64,000 nucleotides of DNA from Metarhizium brunneum. Its lineage: Eukaryota; Ascomycota; Sordariomycetes; Hypocreales; Clavicipitaceae. The notes below the pieces were generated by a model. It was not told the origin of the DNA, did not search any database, and saw nothing but the letters and a program-made list of their open reading frames with translations. Below, piece after piece: positions 34,070 to 45,756 of this stretch. Each line of letters opens with the position of its first letter. Position 1 is the first letter of the stretch. The stretch is from assembly GCF_013426205.1 (NCBI RefSeq), contig NC_089425.1, positions 310,001-374,000 on the forward strand, in the 5' to 3' direction. The position numbers and the translations under genes are program-made.

Positions 34070-34855
34070 TCAAAACCCAAGGCTGATTTCAACATTGTCT
34101 CCTACCTTTTTGGTCTTGTAGTCAGTCTTGCCCTTGCACTCATAGACCTCGTACGGATTGCCCAAGCTCCCAGCACCAGCATTTGCCGTTGAAGTCCTGG
34201 GCGGCCCAAATGCCACCGTAGTGCGTTTCAACAAGTTGCACGTCGGTGGCTTTGAACGGTCATTGAACGGCCACCACTCGAAGAAGCCTATATAATTTCC
34301 CTTCATCCCCCCTGCGCCTGCCGGCAGAGTCCACGATCCGATGTGAGTTTCCACTTTGGAAACAGTATTCACCATGGTTCCCTTCCACGTTGTGTTGCCT
34401 ATGTTTTCGACCCTGAGGTCATAGGAGTGGTCATCGGTGCCGGTGATTTGGACGGAGCAGCTGACACCGGGTCCGCCATCAGCACCAGGACTGCAGTTGC
34501 GGTCCGTCGACTTGGTTCCAGGCATGAAGCTTGAAAAGGCGGCATGGTCGACAGGGCCTTTGGAATTAGCCGGGCGTGGCTGGACTCCGATATATGCATT
34601 ACCCGATTTTCCGTGAAACTGGAAGTTTTGTGCAAAATACCAGCCCCTTTCGCGAATAGAGTCCTTCATGGATATGGGAAATGTGACGTCCTGTAGACCA
34701 TCAGCTGGGGCTTTGTCTACCTTCCAGGGTATGTACGCGAGATGTCCTGGAATCGTCTTCTTGGGAGCAGGAGTAGGAGTCGCTGGCTGCCTTTTGATTG
34801 GATCAGCGGCTGCTAGGCCAAGCAGGCCGGCGAGCATCAAAGGAGAGGTCTTCAT
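34070..34855 (-). CDS. secreted protein of unknown function
   Basis: Single exon, 261 aa from the ATG at 34855. This ATG is preferred because it places a signal peptide (MKTSPLMLAGLLGLAAA) at the N-terminus, followed by a KR site and a Pro/Thr-rich linker. The body is hydrophilic and aromatic, with GWYFAQNFQFHGKSGNAYIGVQ, a GNYIGFFEWWPF segment, and Cys residues around CSPGADGG..CSVQ and near the C-terminus. The WYFAQNF..YIGVQ pattern is reminiscent of DUF3472-type carbohydrate-related proteins, but I am not confident of that. Likely secreted; the function is unknown. Confidence 0.65.
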   Translation of the reverse strand: MKTSPLMLAGLLGLAAADPIKRQPATPTPAPKKTIPGHLAYIPWKVDKAPADGLQDVTFPISMKDSIRERGWYFAQNFQFHGKSGNAYIGVQPRPANSKGPVDHAAFSSFMPGTKSTDRNCSPGADGGPGVSCSVQITGTDDHSYDLRVENIGNTTWKGTMVNTVSKVETHIGSWTLPAGAGGMKGNYIGFFEWWPFNDRSKPPTCNLLKRTTVAFGPPRTSTANAGAGSLGNPYEVYECKGKTDYKTKKVGDNVEISLGF

Positions 34856-36466
34856 GTTTGTTCTTGAGTGTGAGAATGACAGCCTGCTTGCTGTGGATGA
34901 GAAACGAGAGGCGAGGAATGTGTGGAATGTATGGAATGTCTGACTGTAGAGCCAAATATCCAACTTGAAGGAGAGGGCAGTCTTTAAGTATCTTCAACTA
35001 AACGTGCTTTATGAATCTCCTTGAACGTTGTTTCAGCTTGTTGTTCCGCATTCTACGTCAAATGCCGTATGCAATATCATCCGATTACTGCCACGCGGCT
35101 CTACGAACTTTCTGTAACAATCCAGCAGGGTATTCAGCTCATAGCGTTTGCGCATTGTAGGATGATGACGAGGGTGAGGGAGTATGGCCTGGTGCAGAAA
35201 CAATCCATTGATGCCCAAGGGCGCAGAGTAGGCCTGTCCCTTACGAGGCTATACATTCTACGCCCTGCAAAACCAGCCATCTAGGTCCTAGGTCCATGAG
35301 ACAAAGGAACATTGCGTCTCCTCCACTGACTCGATTTACAATCTATTTGCTTAGGTATTATGCAATCCTGTCCGCTGCGAGACGGCAGTGTGGGATATGA
35401 CATGACGTCTCCTGATGTCACAATTGGCACCCGTCATCCTCCTTCCTTTTTAGTATACCAAGAACGGGATTATCGAGTACTAGAATGCTTGCATAAATCC
35501 TTAATTCCAAGGCAGTGTAGCATGATGCGACTGTACACTGCCATGACTGAACTTGGCAAGGCTCGGCGCAAAACTCGAAGCCCGCATGGCCCACAACACG
35601 GGGAGCGTGTGCCGGAACTACGGGATGTTGTGATGAGAACTTGCTCTGTGGGCTGATCAACGTTGGGTGTATTCAAGCTGACTGGAGGGTTTGGAAACCA
35701 AGTTGGACATGTTGGGCAATTCAACTAGATGTACTGAAAATATGTCATATAATGTTTTTTATAGAATTAAGCCGTGTATATGTTCACATGTTAAGCGTAT
35801 TGCCTACCTAAGTAGGTAATCAATCATGTATTGCGTTTATATTAAAGTACAAGTACCCCTTGGCTAGTCATATATCGAAGCATTAACGCCAAGGTACATG
35901 TGTACATAAGTAGGGATCCAATGCCATGATTGGCCGGCCCGCAAAATTGCCTCTCTAGTCCGGTTGGAAATTCTCCCTCTCCGCAGACTGGGAGTCATAC
36001 CGGGATCAATGTCAATACGACGGCACCAGTGACAGCTAGTCGGATTGCCACCCTGAACCTTGCGCTCACGACTGACTACGGCATAAGGCCGGCTCACTCT
36101 AAGCTGAAGCGGACCGGACCGAGGAACAGTTTCCTCACCTTACGTTGATTAAAATTTGTCTCATCATGCCAAGCCTGCCAACATGTCAGGTTTAGCATCA
36201 TGCAGGCGGGTTCCATATGGTTACATTGTAACCATGCTTGACTGAATTGACGAGAGGACTTGAAAGAAACTAATGAAAACAATCGACGAAATATACCAGA
36301 CTGCTGAAACCTACTAGAGACTGCCAGGCCGAGCATGGACCAATTTTGCCGCCGTGATGGTAGCCGTCAACTGGCCTGTGTCATCTCGGAGTCTGAGCCA
36401 TGCTCAGCCTCGCTCAGCCCACCAGACAAGCTTGAATACATCATTGATACATGTGACAACCTTGCT
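34856..36466. other. intergenic, no gene seen
   Basis: AT-rich around 35720-35870. Only short ORFs without recognisable content. Confidence 0.45.
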
Positions 36467-37585
36467 CTACTCCACCTCGTACATCTGCTCCAGCATGCTC
36501 TCCAAATATTCCTTCTGTTCCCGGATAAAGGCTCTTGCAGACTCAAGGTCAAAGCAGCGACCCGCGCCCCTTCGGCACCGCTCATCCCTGCGCCTCTCAC
36601 GAAAACGCTCCTCAAGCACGCCGAATCGATACTCGGCGTACTGCGGATACAGCTCATCAAGGTTGCTAATGCCCCTCACACCAGTAAGAATCGTCTCGTC
36701 CCTGACCAGCGGCGACCTCGGCCGAAAGGGAGTCACCATGGCTATGCGCTCGCGGCACCCGTACGCCCTCAGCGCCTGGTGGTAGATGTATCGCCCTTGC
36801 ATGACGACGGCGGTGCCCATGCTCGGCCCGCGGACCTTTTGGACCGTGCCGTCCGGCAGTTGGATGGCCGTCTCGCCGCCCACCATGCTCGCGCAGTCGG
36901 AAACCATGGTCACGCAGACAAACGGGAAGCTGTCGTAGTGCCAGGCCACTGCAGAGACGTGATCGGCGCAGGGGTCGGGGTCGACTGCCGCCTCCGGGTC
37001 GTCGTTGACGCAGATGTTGATGTTGGCAATCTCGTAGTCGTATGCCGGGACCAGCTCCACGCCCGCTACTTGGGAAATCTTGTCGAGTACCTCCGGCGAG
37101 CTCCAGGCTTGGTATGTAAACGGGGCTCGGCTTCAATCTCGTCAGTCAGAATCTAGTGCTTTCTTTTTTCTCCATGCACACGTGGCTACTTACTCGCGGC
37201 CCATGCCACGAATCATGTTGGCGATAAAGTCTGAGCTGTAGCGACACTCGTTGAGGACGGGCTCGCTAAAGATTTCCCGTCTCATCTGCAACACTGCTTC
37301 TTTGGTAAACAGCGAGAAGGGGGCGGAGACGGCGTTGGGAGAAATTCCCTGCCCTTCAAGCCCAATCTCCTTCATGGTGGTAATCGTTGCCGGAGGCTCA
37401 AAGGCCATGTGTCTTTGGACCTCCCAGGTATCTGTGGGTGTGGCCTGCGCCTCCTCAATGAGAAAGCTGGGAATGGCTGTGTTTGGACGAGTGGCCTTTT
37501 TGGTCTTTGGTCCAACGACGGGAGGCGCCTTCATAGGAGAGGCCTCACCGAGGTCCAGTGTCGGAGTAGTAGACAAAGCCGGCAT
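36467..37585 (-). CDS. 2-oxoglutarate/Fe(II) oxygenase-like protein
   Basis: Exons 37585-37194 and 37130-36467, 351 aa. The intron is GTAAGT..TGAAG (63 bp), and phase 2 is preserved. The C-terminal half has the double-stranded beta-helix signature. AWHYDSFPF supplies the metal ligands His195 and Asp197. After GGETAIQLPDGTVQKVRGP comes GRYIYHQAL with the second His (about 248), and an Arg in CRERIAMV (about 259) is placed to bind 2-oxoglutarate. The first 130 residues are Pro/Thr-rich and lack a domain I can name. The C-terminus is a charged helix. The sequence belongs to a fungal group of uncharacterised oxygenases; the substrate is unknown. Confidence 0.72.
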
Positions 37586-39466
37586 GTTGACACCAACGGA
37601 AGATCAAATCATGGGTGCGTGTTATCCTCTTGATTATGGGGCTTTCTTGTACCCGAGGAGAGCAGAGACTAAGAGAAGGGGGATTGGAAGTGGTCAAGAG
37701 CAGTTTATATCATCTGTTGCAGCCTACCGGGAGGGAAAACGAAGCCACAGAAGCCGAAGGCTCACTCCAACACCTTATCGAGGGAAGCCATGTGCACGCG
37801 TTGCATACTTATTGCATCGGTACGCTCCCAAGTCCCGCCTAAAAGACGCCCCCGAGTTTCCCGAGAAGCAATCATGTTACCAAAAGAAATTGAATTATGC
37901 ATTGACATTGGATAAGACTCCCTTTGGTTGCAGCCCAAATCTGTGACATGTCGACTATTGAGTCGGCTTCAGAATCCGGACGTCTCGTCACATCACGGAA
38001 TAGGATCCCGAGGCTGTGCGGACTGAACTCAGTCTGGTGTTCGTCACAGTGCTGGGTTGGCGGTTCTGCCGTACCACACGAACTATTAACAGATGATTGA
38101 TGTCCAAGGAATCAAGTCATCTGTCATCTGTTATCCGTCATCCGTCATCCGAATCAGCAGGGTTCGGGTGAAGAAGCCGAGTGGCGTTTTGTGGAGGGTC
38201 GCTTCCGGGGCTGGGCCGTCATGATGTGCCGAGGGATGGCCCGCAGTCGTGTCAAAAGAAAAGCCCGACACATCGAGAGACAATGGATGCACAGTGTAGA
38301 CGTGTAAAGTAATGACATAGCTATTGGGCCGTCTTCCCACCCTAGTCGCGTGTTGCGGCACAGGAGTCGGGACCGACAAGCAACACAACGCTTGGAAGTC
38401 TCCAGAATGATCCGGTCGTTTCCATCGGCCCTCCACCAATCCTCGCGACACTCGTCAAGCACACCCGTCCAAGATAACTAGCCATGTCACAGATTCTGCA
38501 CTCGGTACAAAGGAATCAAGAAGAGGCTCCAACGTCAGGTATTACCACCAAATTGGCCGGAGCATATTTAGAGAGCATTCGGGTATACATTAGTTTATGA
38601 ATGCTATCCTGTCCTGTCCAAGGAGTCTTTTACATCTCTTGATTTTTTGTCTGACCAGGGAGAGAAGGCATCGTTACCGAGTACCAACTTTCGTGTTCAT
38701 TTACACCTTTGAAATCTCGACATGCGCCTCATGAAATTTAATGAAAGACTGTCTTACATATTGACTCTTGTTACATGATTCAGAGGGTCGTGCCTTGAAC
38801 TACTTGTACAATTCATATCAAGTCCCTCAGTGTTGCTGCTATGCTCCTCATCGGTATCTCGATGGCACTGCCCGCCACAAACAATGAGAGGTCCACGGGC
38901 TGGTCTCGGTCGGCAGGCTCACAGAGATATAAATATGAAAGAGCCCTATCAGGATAGCTATAGCTGATTCTAGCCAGGGACCCGGAATAATGATATTCTC
39001 CTCACAGAAAATAAACGATAGGATGGAGAGGTCCGAGGGTATTGTCAACACGGCTGCTGCAATTAAAGTCAACGTGTATGGTATAATATCCCGTCTTTTG
39101 GAAAATAGAGGTCAGATCCAGGTTTGGAGAATACCATCAACATGGATATAGCAATTAAATGCCAAGGACTCAGACTGGTAACAGTGGTTTGAATTGAAAT
39201 GAATTAAACTGAATGACATGATGGCTTTGTATACAAATTACAAGTGCCATATAATAATGGCCGATGCTTTGAATGAAGAACTTGGTCTTGACAGCCCAGG
39301 CCGTCGAGACCTTCAAGTAAACACGTCGAAAAGGACTTGACGCTGTTTCAAGATGTGATTTTCATAGTGTTGCCAAGGACTCGCCCCAGCGGGATGCCAA
39401 TTATAAAGTAAACCCTCAGCATCTTCCAGGGGCGAAAGAGCCAACACGGCAAAGACTCACGACGAC
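37586..39466. other. intergenic, no gene seen
   Basis: No supported gene over 1.9 kb. Contains the heptamer repeat listed separately, and AT-rich DNA from about 38600 on. Confidence 0.45.
38116..38150. repeat. heptanucleotide tandem repeat (GTCATCY)5
   Basis: Five consecutive 7 bp units: GTCATCT twice, then GTTATCC, then GTCATCC twice. Confidence 0.85.
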
Positions 39467-40915
39467 TCATTCCAGTCCAAGCTCCCCCTTCAGGCGAGGC
39501 ACAATCGTCCCCTCGTTCCACGTCCAGACCAGAGCGCTGTTATGGCCCGCAAACGCCGCCCCAGTCCAGTATGTGTTACGGGAGCCCTGGAGCGCCAGCA
39601 ACTTGGTGTAGAAACCGGCCCTGATGTCTTCGGCCGTGACGCGCACATTGTACGGCGTGTGGTTGGAGGTGTACGGGAACGTGACAGTCTCGGCTGCGTC
39701 TTCCGGAACGGCACCCGCCGCCGCCAGGGTGGCCAGGTTCTTGCGGACGAGGTCCTTTCCTTGTTCATCCGTGACGTCGCCGCTGTCGAAGCCCGCGGCG
39801 ATCAAGACCTCCTCAGGCGATCCGGCGTTGACGAAGACACTGTTCCCCGGAATGATGGGCTGGTTGAAGGGGGTCTGGGCTCCAAAGTTGATAAGCGAGC
39901 CGTTGAAGCCGGGGACCCGGGCCACGCCGGCAAAGCAGCCAAGGGAGAAGAACTTGGAGAAGATGGCCCGCTCTTGCTCGTCGAGGTCAAAGGCGCACAT
40001 GTTGCTCAGTGTCGGCGGAATGGCAATGAGAAGCTTGCGGGCACGGATCGTGGTAGGGGCCTTGTCGGGCTCGGCAACCAGGAGGGTGACACCGGTCGAG
40101 TTGGAGTGACGGTTAACGCTGAGGATGGCGGTGCTCAAGAGGACGCTGGAGCCCAGCTCCTCCAGGGCCTTGTCGTAGAGGTTCCTGGTGTCGCCAGTGC
40201 CGGAGAAGATGTACTCTCCTTCAAGGATGCTGCTCAGAAAGCCAGGTCCGAGGCTCTTGAGGCCGTACAGGGCCGGGATGGTCGTGAGGTTGCCCGTATA
40301 CCAGTTCAGCTGGGCGACGGTGGGAAGCAGGGCAGAGAAGCCGTACTTGTCTGCGAGCTGGCTGAAGGGAAGGTACAGCTCCTCGGGAACGGGGTCTGGG
40401 ACAAAAAAGCCCTGGTCGATCCATGCGTACTTGCTCAGGACATTCTGCGTGTAAGCTTGCGCGGCGGCTTCAACAGCCTGCTGCTGGGCCATGGCGTCTG
40501 CGGCATCTGTGGGTGGGATGCGCGTACCCAAGGCGAAGTCATACAGCTCTACTGACAGTGGTTTGGAAGAAAAGCCGGCCGCCAGGGTGGAAGTTATCGC
40601 GGGAACTCCGAGGCGTGCGAAGTAGCGCTTGACCAGCTCCGTCTTCTCAAAGAGGACGACGCCGACGTTGCTGGTTACGCCGGTGTCGGGGTTGATATAT
40701 GTTTCCGCATGGCCGCCAATCTGGTCCTTTTTCTCGATGACGACAACACTGGCGCCGGCATCCTTCAAATGAATTGCGGCGTGGATGCCGCCAGCGCCGC
40801 CGCCAACGATGGCGACATCAACATCGACCACGTTCGGCTGTGCGTGCCATCTTGATCCTGCACATGCTCCGAGCCACGGGGGTAAAGCGGTGACAAATTG
40901 CGACAATCTCATCAT
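39467..40915 (-). CDS. FAD-dependent amine-oxidase-like oxidoreductase
   Basis: Single exon, 482 aa from the first of two adjacent ATGs (MMRLSQFVTALPPWLGACAG), which gives a plausible signal peptide. The dinucleotide fold VAIVGGGAGGIHAAIHLKDAG is followed by VVVIEKKDQIGGHAETY, the GG motif of the flavin amine oxidase superfamily. The C-terminal FAD-binding strand is present as YWTGAAFAGHNSALVWTWNEG. The overall layout resembles beta-cyclopiazonate oxidocyclase-like secreted flavoenzymes, so an oxidative role in secondary metabolism is possible. The enzyme has no cluster partner here except the Zn2Cys6 regulator that starts about 1.1 kb away and is transcribed divergently. Confidence 0.75.
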   Translation of the reverse strand: MMRLSQFVTALPPWLGACAGSRWHAQPNVVDVDVAIVGGGAGGIHAAIHLKDAGASVVVIEKKDQIGGHAETYINPDTGVTSNVGVVLFEKTELVKRYFARLGVPAITSTLAAGFSSKPLSVELYDFALGTRIPPTDAADAMAQQQAVEAAAQAYTQNVLSKYAWIDQGFFVPDPVPEELYLPFSQLADKYGFSALLPTVAQLNWYTGNLTTIPALYGLKSLGPGFLSSILEGEYIFSGTGDTRNLYDKALEELGSSVLLSTAILSVNRHSNSTGVTLLVAEPDKAPTTIRARKLLIAIPPTLSNMCAFDLDEQERAIFSKFFSLGCFAGVARVPGFNGSLINFGAQTPFNQPIIPGNSVFVNAGSPEEVLIAAGFDSGDVTDEQGKDLVRKNLATLAAAGAVPEDAAETVTFPYTSNHTPYNVRVTAEDIRAGFYTKLLALQGSRNTYWTGAAFAGHNSALVWTWNEGTIVPRLKGELGLE

Positions 40916-42039
40916 GTGTATACTGTGCAAGGATGAACGAGGCCTGCGTTTAACTTGTCAATCGTCGAGCGCGGCACTATTTATCCCATTTCGCGGCGAG
41001 GCGCCGGATCCGGGCATCTTGTGTGAAACGGGCGAAAGGCATATAGCAATGACTCCCGAATTCATCTAATAACAGCAATAGTGGGCCACTACGAGACCTT
41101 GGTACCATCTACATGTGGTGTTACAAATCCAGTATAGTGATGGCACCGTAAAAGGCTATCAATTGATAGTATAGCTGCATGTGGTGCTATCATTTTCACC
41201 TCTGTTACGGTGCCGGCACCGTTACAGGTTCCCATAGAGCCATGTTGCTACTAAGTCTTTGATATTAAAGGTCCTTGGGTTTCCAAGAGGAAGGGAAGGA
41301 ACCAGCTGTGCCTCAGGTTTCCACCGGGTCATGTGTTTATAATTTGCCGAGTTTATCCTTCAGGTCCTTTATCGGCGATGCCCCTTTAGCCTTGTTATTG
41401 GGTCCTGACTCCTAACCGTGTGACATGAACCCACCTGTCAGAGACGTAGATTCTCAAGGTTCTTTTCTCCTATGCAATAAAAAATATAGTAAGATAGAAT
41501 ACACGTTTCTTATTTAATACGTATTATATGCTATAAAGTATAATTACGAGGTACACAAGGGCTACGATCACGAGACCTTGGGGCACGAGGCTCACCGACT
41601 TCTTGTACAAATAGAACCCCCCATTTTCCCAAGCCTTCAAGAAAACCGAAGACCCTTGATACTACCAAAGACTATTAGTAGCTGAATTGAGTTATTGCTC
41701 TGCCACATAACTATGCCACCACGGTAATAATATGGGAACGTGCTGGGCGCCAGAGCCGCCACTACTATTGGCTAATAACCTAAGCAGCCAGGCAATTAGA
41801 CCGAGATCGGCTAGCCTCAGCACTAGTGCGAATTTGCCCTGCACCAGACTATTTTTGGACTACACTACCTGATCGTAACGATGTGCCCCGCACAAAGTCA
41901 CCTCCCTGCGTTGTTCAAGCTCAACCGGGTAATCGATTCATAAGCCGTCGTCGATATCAATGATTCTTGCGAAATCACTCAAACTGCTCCATGCCGCTTC
42001 AATCACAAACCGTGTTTTGTTTGGAGTGGAAATAGCAAG
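40916..42039. other. divergent AT-rich intergenic region with LTR relic
   Basis: Promoter region between the flavoenzyme (minus) and the Zn2Cys6 regulator (plus). Contains the LTR relic at 41263-41425 and an AT-rich patch at 41475-41545. No gene supported. Confidence 0.5.
41263..41425 (-). mobile_element. degenerate LTR fragment (family A)
   Basis: Partial match to the reverse-oriented LTR at 33319. It has TGATATTAAAGGTCCTT, an AGGAAGGGAAGG tract, TCCTTTATCGGCGA(T/A)GCCCCTTT, and a CCGTGTGACA end. The left part is missing, and no target-site duplication can be recognised. Confidence 0.6.
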
Positions 42040-44784
42040 ATGCCGTTGCAGGCTGACACTCGCAGGGCTAGGAGGACGCCCAACGCGTAAGAAACCGCCT
42101 CTTCACATTCTGCAGCTTGCGACATGCCGACCATTGCCTGTTTCCACCATGGTTGCCGAATGTGCTGTAAAAATGTGATTGACTGATTCGTTTCCATAGC
42201 TGTGCGGCATGTCGCCAAAGCAAGATCAAGTGTTCCGGAAGGCAGCCGTGCCAAAGTTGCCAGCGACGCCTTGTTCCATGCAAGTTCACGGACGCGGGCA
42301 GCCACAAAGTCGTTGTGACGGGCAAATACCTCCAGGATTTACGGAGGCGAGCGGAAAGACAACAGCCGTCACCTTCGACTACAAGGGGTCATGAGCCGCA
42401 AGTGCATGCACCGAGTCAACCAAGACTGTCTTCAACCACGGAGTCATCGCCGCCTCTGGTGTCCGGCAAGACGCCGCCGGCCACGCATGCCGCCTCCAGT
42501 ACGACTTTGTTCCCCAGGGCAAAAAGGACATTGAATAATGCCCTCGGTCCGGATAGCGACATTATTTCCCCAAATTACTGCCCATCTGATAGTTGCAGGC
42601 ATCTCACGTCTCCCGTGTCAACGTCGGACGGCCAGAGCAATCTGCAGGCCGAGGAATGCCCAGATGTCGCGATACAACCACAAAGCGAGCCACAGAGTGA
42701 GCCAGAGTTTCGGTTGCGCACAGATCCGTTTGTCATACCTTCAAGGACGATTCCGAATTTCCAAAGAAACAGGAGACAATGGAGTAAGTCGGCACCAAAA
42801 ACCGCCTGCGTCTTTGGACCGTGACTGATTCGTGTTTGGCTTTGGCAGTCTGGCTCTCTCCCTGGTCAACATGGTCCTTTACGGTGCGTCTCATGCTGAC
42901 ATTGGGCGAGAAGCTCCGGCCCGGAAGTTCATCTCTTCCGCAGAACGTGCTCGACACAGAGGTATACGAGTTCCCGTGGCCGTCTTTTTCGGCTTCAGAA
43001 ATAAACATCTCAGGTCTACCATCACTTAATCATGCACTGTATCTCTTTACCACTATGAAATTCCATCTCGGGCAGACGTATCGACTGTTTGATGAAGTCG
43101 AGTTCGAGAGCGAGATCAAGGACTTTTATGCAAACGCGGTACAAAATGTGTCAGAGTACCGCGTGTGGTTCATCAAGTTCCTCCTTGTGTTAGCCTTCGG
43201 CACGGCTTTTCACACATCTCACACGACGGCCCAGGAACCACCGGGTTCCCGTTTCTTTTCGAGAGCCATGGCCCTCATGCCGGGCCCTGGCTGCATGTGG
43301 AAAGAGAGCATGCTGGGGATTGAAATCTTGGCCATGGCGGGCCTGTACCTCTTCTGTATCGACGACAGAGAGTCGGCTCATTGCTATGTAGGTCGCCCCC
43401 CTTATGTTCTGGCGACTCAGGAAACACCTTGACTGTTTCTAATTCGTCTTGTCAGCTCAGCAATGCGATACGCATCGCCCAAATGGAGGGTCTTCATACA
43501 CAGCTTCCCCAAGAAGAGCTTGGCGCGGAGAAGGTGACGCATTGCCGGGACCTCTGGTGGACGTTGTACATTATGGACCGTCACTTTTCCTCGTCGCTCG
43601 GACTGCCCATGTCGGTTCAAGACGGTGACATAACCACACCTGTTAACCCGCCGAATGTAGGTTCGCAAAGTGACAGTGCGCGTAGTCTTCAGGTCAATCT
43701 CTCTCACCTAATGTCCATCATCGTTACCAGTAAGGCTCTGCCATGTGTTACTTCTCGTCCCTTGCGCTAATACTCGGCATGTAGCGGTCTATTTGCCCGC
43801 CCGAACCCCTCTGACGTCCTTCCTGGAGCAGACTCGATCTATTCTGCATACCCTGGCTCATCATGCACAGGAAATAGAAAGAATCATACGTCTCAAGTTT
43901 GACAATTCACCAGGAGCCATGCCCAGAGAGACACATTATCTGACCATGTTGTACCATCAGGTTCGACCTCATCGATCTGACATCCCTTGCCATCTACACC
44001 GTGCTTACGTTTTACCATAGTGTGTCATATTTGCGACTCGTCCGCCGCTTCTTGCCGCCCTCAAAGAGCGGTCAGAGTTGCTAGGCCATCCTGACGATGA
44101 GAACTGGGATGGCTTTTTGGCCCAAACGGCCACTGTCATTTCTGCTGGCATCAAATCAGCCGCCAAAACACTCCAGATTCTGTCCAAGGAATACAGCATG
44201 TTGGGTATGCATCGCGTATAAAGATGGTAGTCGGCTCAGCTTTCTGACACGATATTCCAGAAGTCTTTCTACCGTACGATGTTGAATTTGCCTTTGGAGC
44301 CGCGCTTCACCTGACCATGGCCAGCGCCGTCTTCCCCGACGTGGTGGACTATCAGCATTGCCGACACCTATCTCGCCAGATTCTTCACGAGTTGGTCTCT
44401 AGAGGCAACCGCATCGCAAGGGCGAGGACGGCTGAGCTGAAATACTTGGAAACCCTGTGCGCAGAGTTGGCCGTCCAAGGAAGGAGACAGGGCCACCAGA
44501 CTTTGACATTGTCCCATTTGGAGAGCGAGCCGATGGACACATGGGGTGCTGACGCTGGAAACGAGGCTAGGTTGTCTGTGGGCGATCAGAATTTAGGCGC
44601 GGGCATGCCGGAACCCGATGTCTCCCTGCAAGATCTTGGCCACAATACGTCGAGTAACATGGATTTGCTCAATAGTATTGGCATCTCGGCTGACAATTTC
44701 TTCTCTATAATACAACAGATGCCAGATCCGGAGACACTGTCGGAAAGCATATTGGACTGGGATTTGTGGAAGGAGGCAACTTGA
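42040..44784 (+). CDS. Zn2Cys6 transcription factor with fungal_trans-like domain
   Basis: Seven exons: 42040-42086, 42200-42783, 42849-43387, 43456-43729, 43785-43960, 44021-44204 and 44261-44784, giving 775 aa. All introns have consensus ends, and the phases close exactly. The first intron (113 bp) joins MPLQADTRRARRTPNA to the zinc cluster CAACRQSKIKC..PCQSC..C. A linker KYLQDLRRRAERQ and a Ser/Pro-rich stretch follow. The middle homology region includes WLSPWSTWSF, FHLGQTYRLFDE and LSNAIRIAQMEGLHTQ..CRDLWWTLYIMDRHFSSSLGLP, as in fungal_trans regulators. The acidic C-terminus could activate transcription. It is divergent to the FAD oxidoreductase gene, its most obvious candidate target. 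No motif shared with the hydroxyquinol cluster was noticed. Confidence 0.85.
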
Positions 44785-45156
44785 GTAAGCACCGAAGGGG
44801 GGAGTACTTCTTGCAAGCTATATAAATTGTCAGAAAGCGTAAATAAATAATCACTTGGTAACATCAAGACCGCGGAACGAGGGCATAGGGCTCTATTCTA
44901 TTAAATATGCGCATAAGTACGACTATACTGAACGATTGCCATCGCATTGGTTCCCGTTTCAAATCTAAATATGTAGAATCTATGTGAATACAACAAGTGG
45001 TTAAAATTTTGTAAGCAATAGGTCGTGTTAGGTCGTGTCGTATGTATTATGGCTGCCTCTGCATGATCATAGTGATCCAAATGATCCATGGCCAAGCTTC
45101 TGAAAAAAGGCACCCCAATCGATCTATTGCACCTGAGAGTTTACAGAAACGTAAAA
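44785..45156. other. convergent 3' intergenic region
   Basis: AT-rich spacer between the regulator and the small secreted protein gene. No gene supported. Confidence 0.5.
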
Positions 45157-45440
45157 TCATTTACAGGATTTGTCTGTAGAATCCTTTTCGTCCAAGTCGA
45201 CACACTACTCAATTAGCATCATTGCGACTTGAAATTGCACTCAGCAGGCAAACTTACCCGACTACCTCCACACGGCTTTGGGCAGCAAATCTGACCAGAA
45301 GGACATTCATGTCCCTCTTCTAAACAGCTTGTATATGAGCACTCGGTGAAGAGTTCCCCAGTCGGACACCTCGGATCCCAGTCATGAGCAGCCACGACTG
45401 AACTCAGGACGAGCGCGAAGATGGTTGCTGAAATCTTCAT
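45157..45440 (-). CDS. small secreted cysteine-rich protein
   Basis: Proposed exons 45440-45258 and 45204-45157, 76 aa. The intron (53 bp) has GTAAGT, a GCTAAT branch element and TAG. Signal peptide MKISATIFALVLSSVVAA. The mature part is Cys-rich: CPTGELFTEC..SC..GHECPSGQICCPKPC, then CVDLDEKDSTDKSC from exon 2, nine Cys in all. The spacing around GHECPSGQICCPKPCGG is like the compact disulphide modules of WAP or TIL-type inhibitors, but no family is firm. If the intron is retained, translation continues to a stop at 45219 and gives 73 aa lacking the last Cys pair. Probably an extracellular effector-type or antimicrobial peptide; this is inference. Confidence 0.65.
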
Positions 45441-45756
45441 ATTTAAAGATATTGTAATGTTGTGATGGTGGCTTTTGCTCAATTGTACCGGTTCAAGATC
45501 AATAAAGAGTTGAAGAAGATGCTTTGCTGGATGATGAGCTCGAAACATAAAAGTCCGAGGCAGAGATTAAATACTGCCAACGGGCCGTCGGTAATCGGTG
45601 CAATTTTTCGGCGTGTAGCCTCATAGTTCCGGGCTGACCGGCCTGTATGACTCGGTTCGCATGATTTGATCTTATGAAATAATGCAGGAAGAGAAAAGCC
45701 CGGAGCCCATGCCGCGATGGCTTCGAATGCCATTGGTTGAGGGCAAGCTTGGGTCA

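Noticed and set aside
38116..38150. Heptamer tandem repeat as a CRISPR-like or centromeric array
   Set aside because: Only five 7 bp units without spacers; an ordinary minisatellite.
39542..40555. 337-codon plus-strand ORF opposite the FAD oxidoreductase
   Set aside because: Antisense shadow; the minus strand has the FAD-binding motif and conserved C-terminus.
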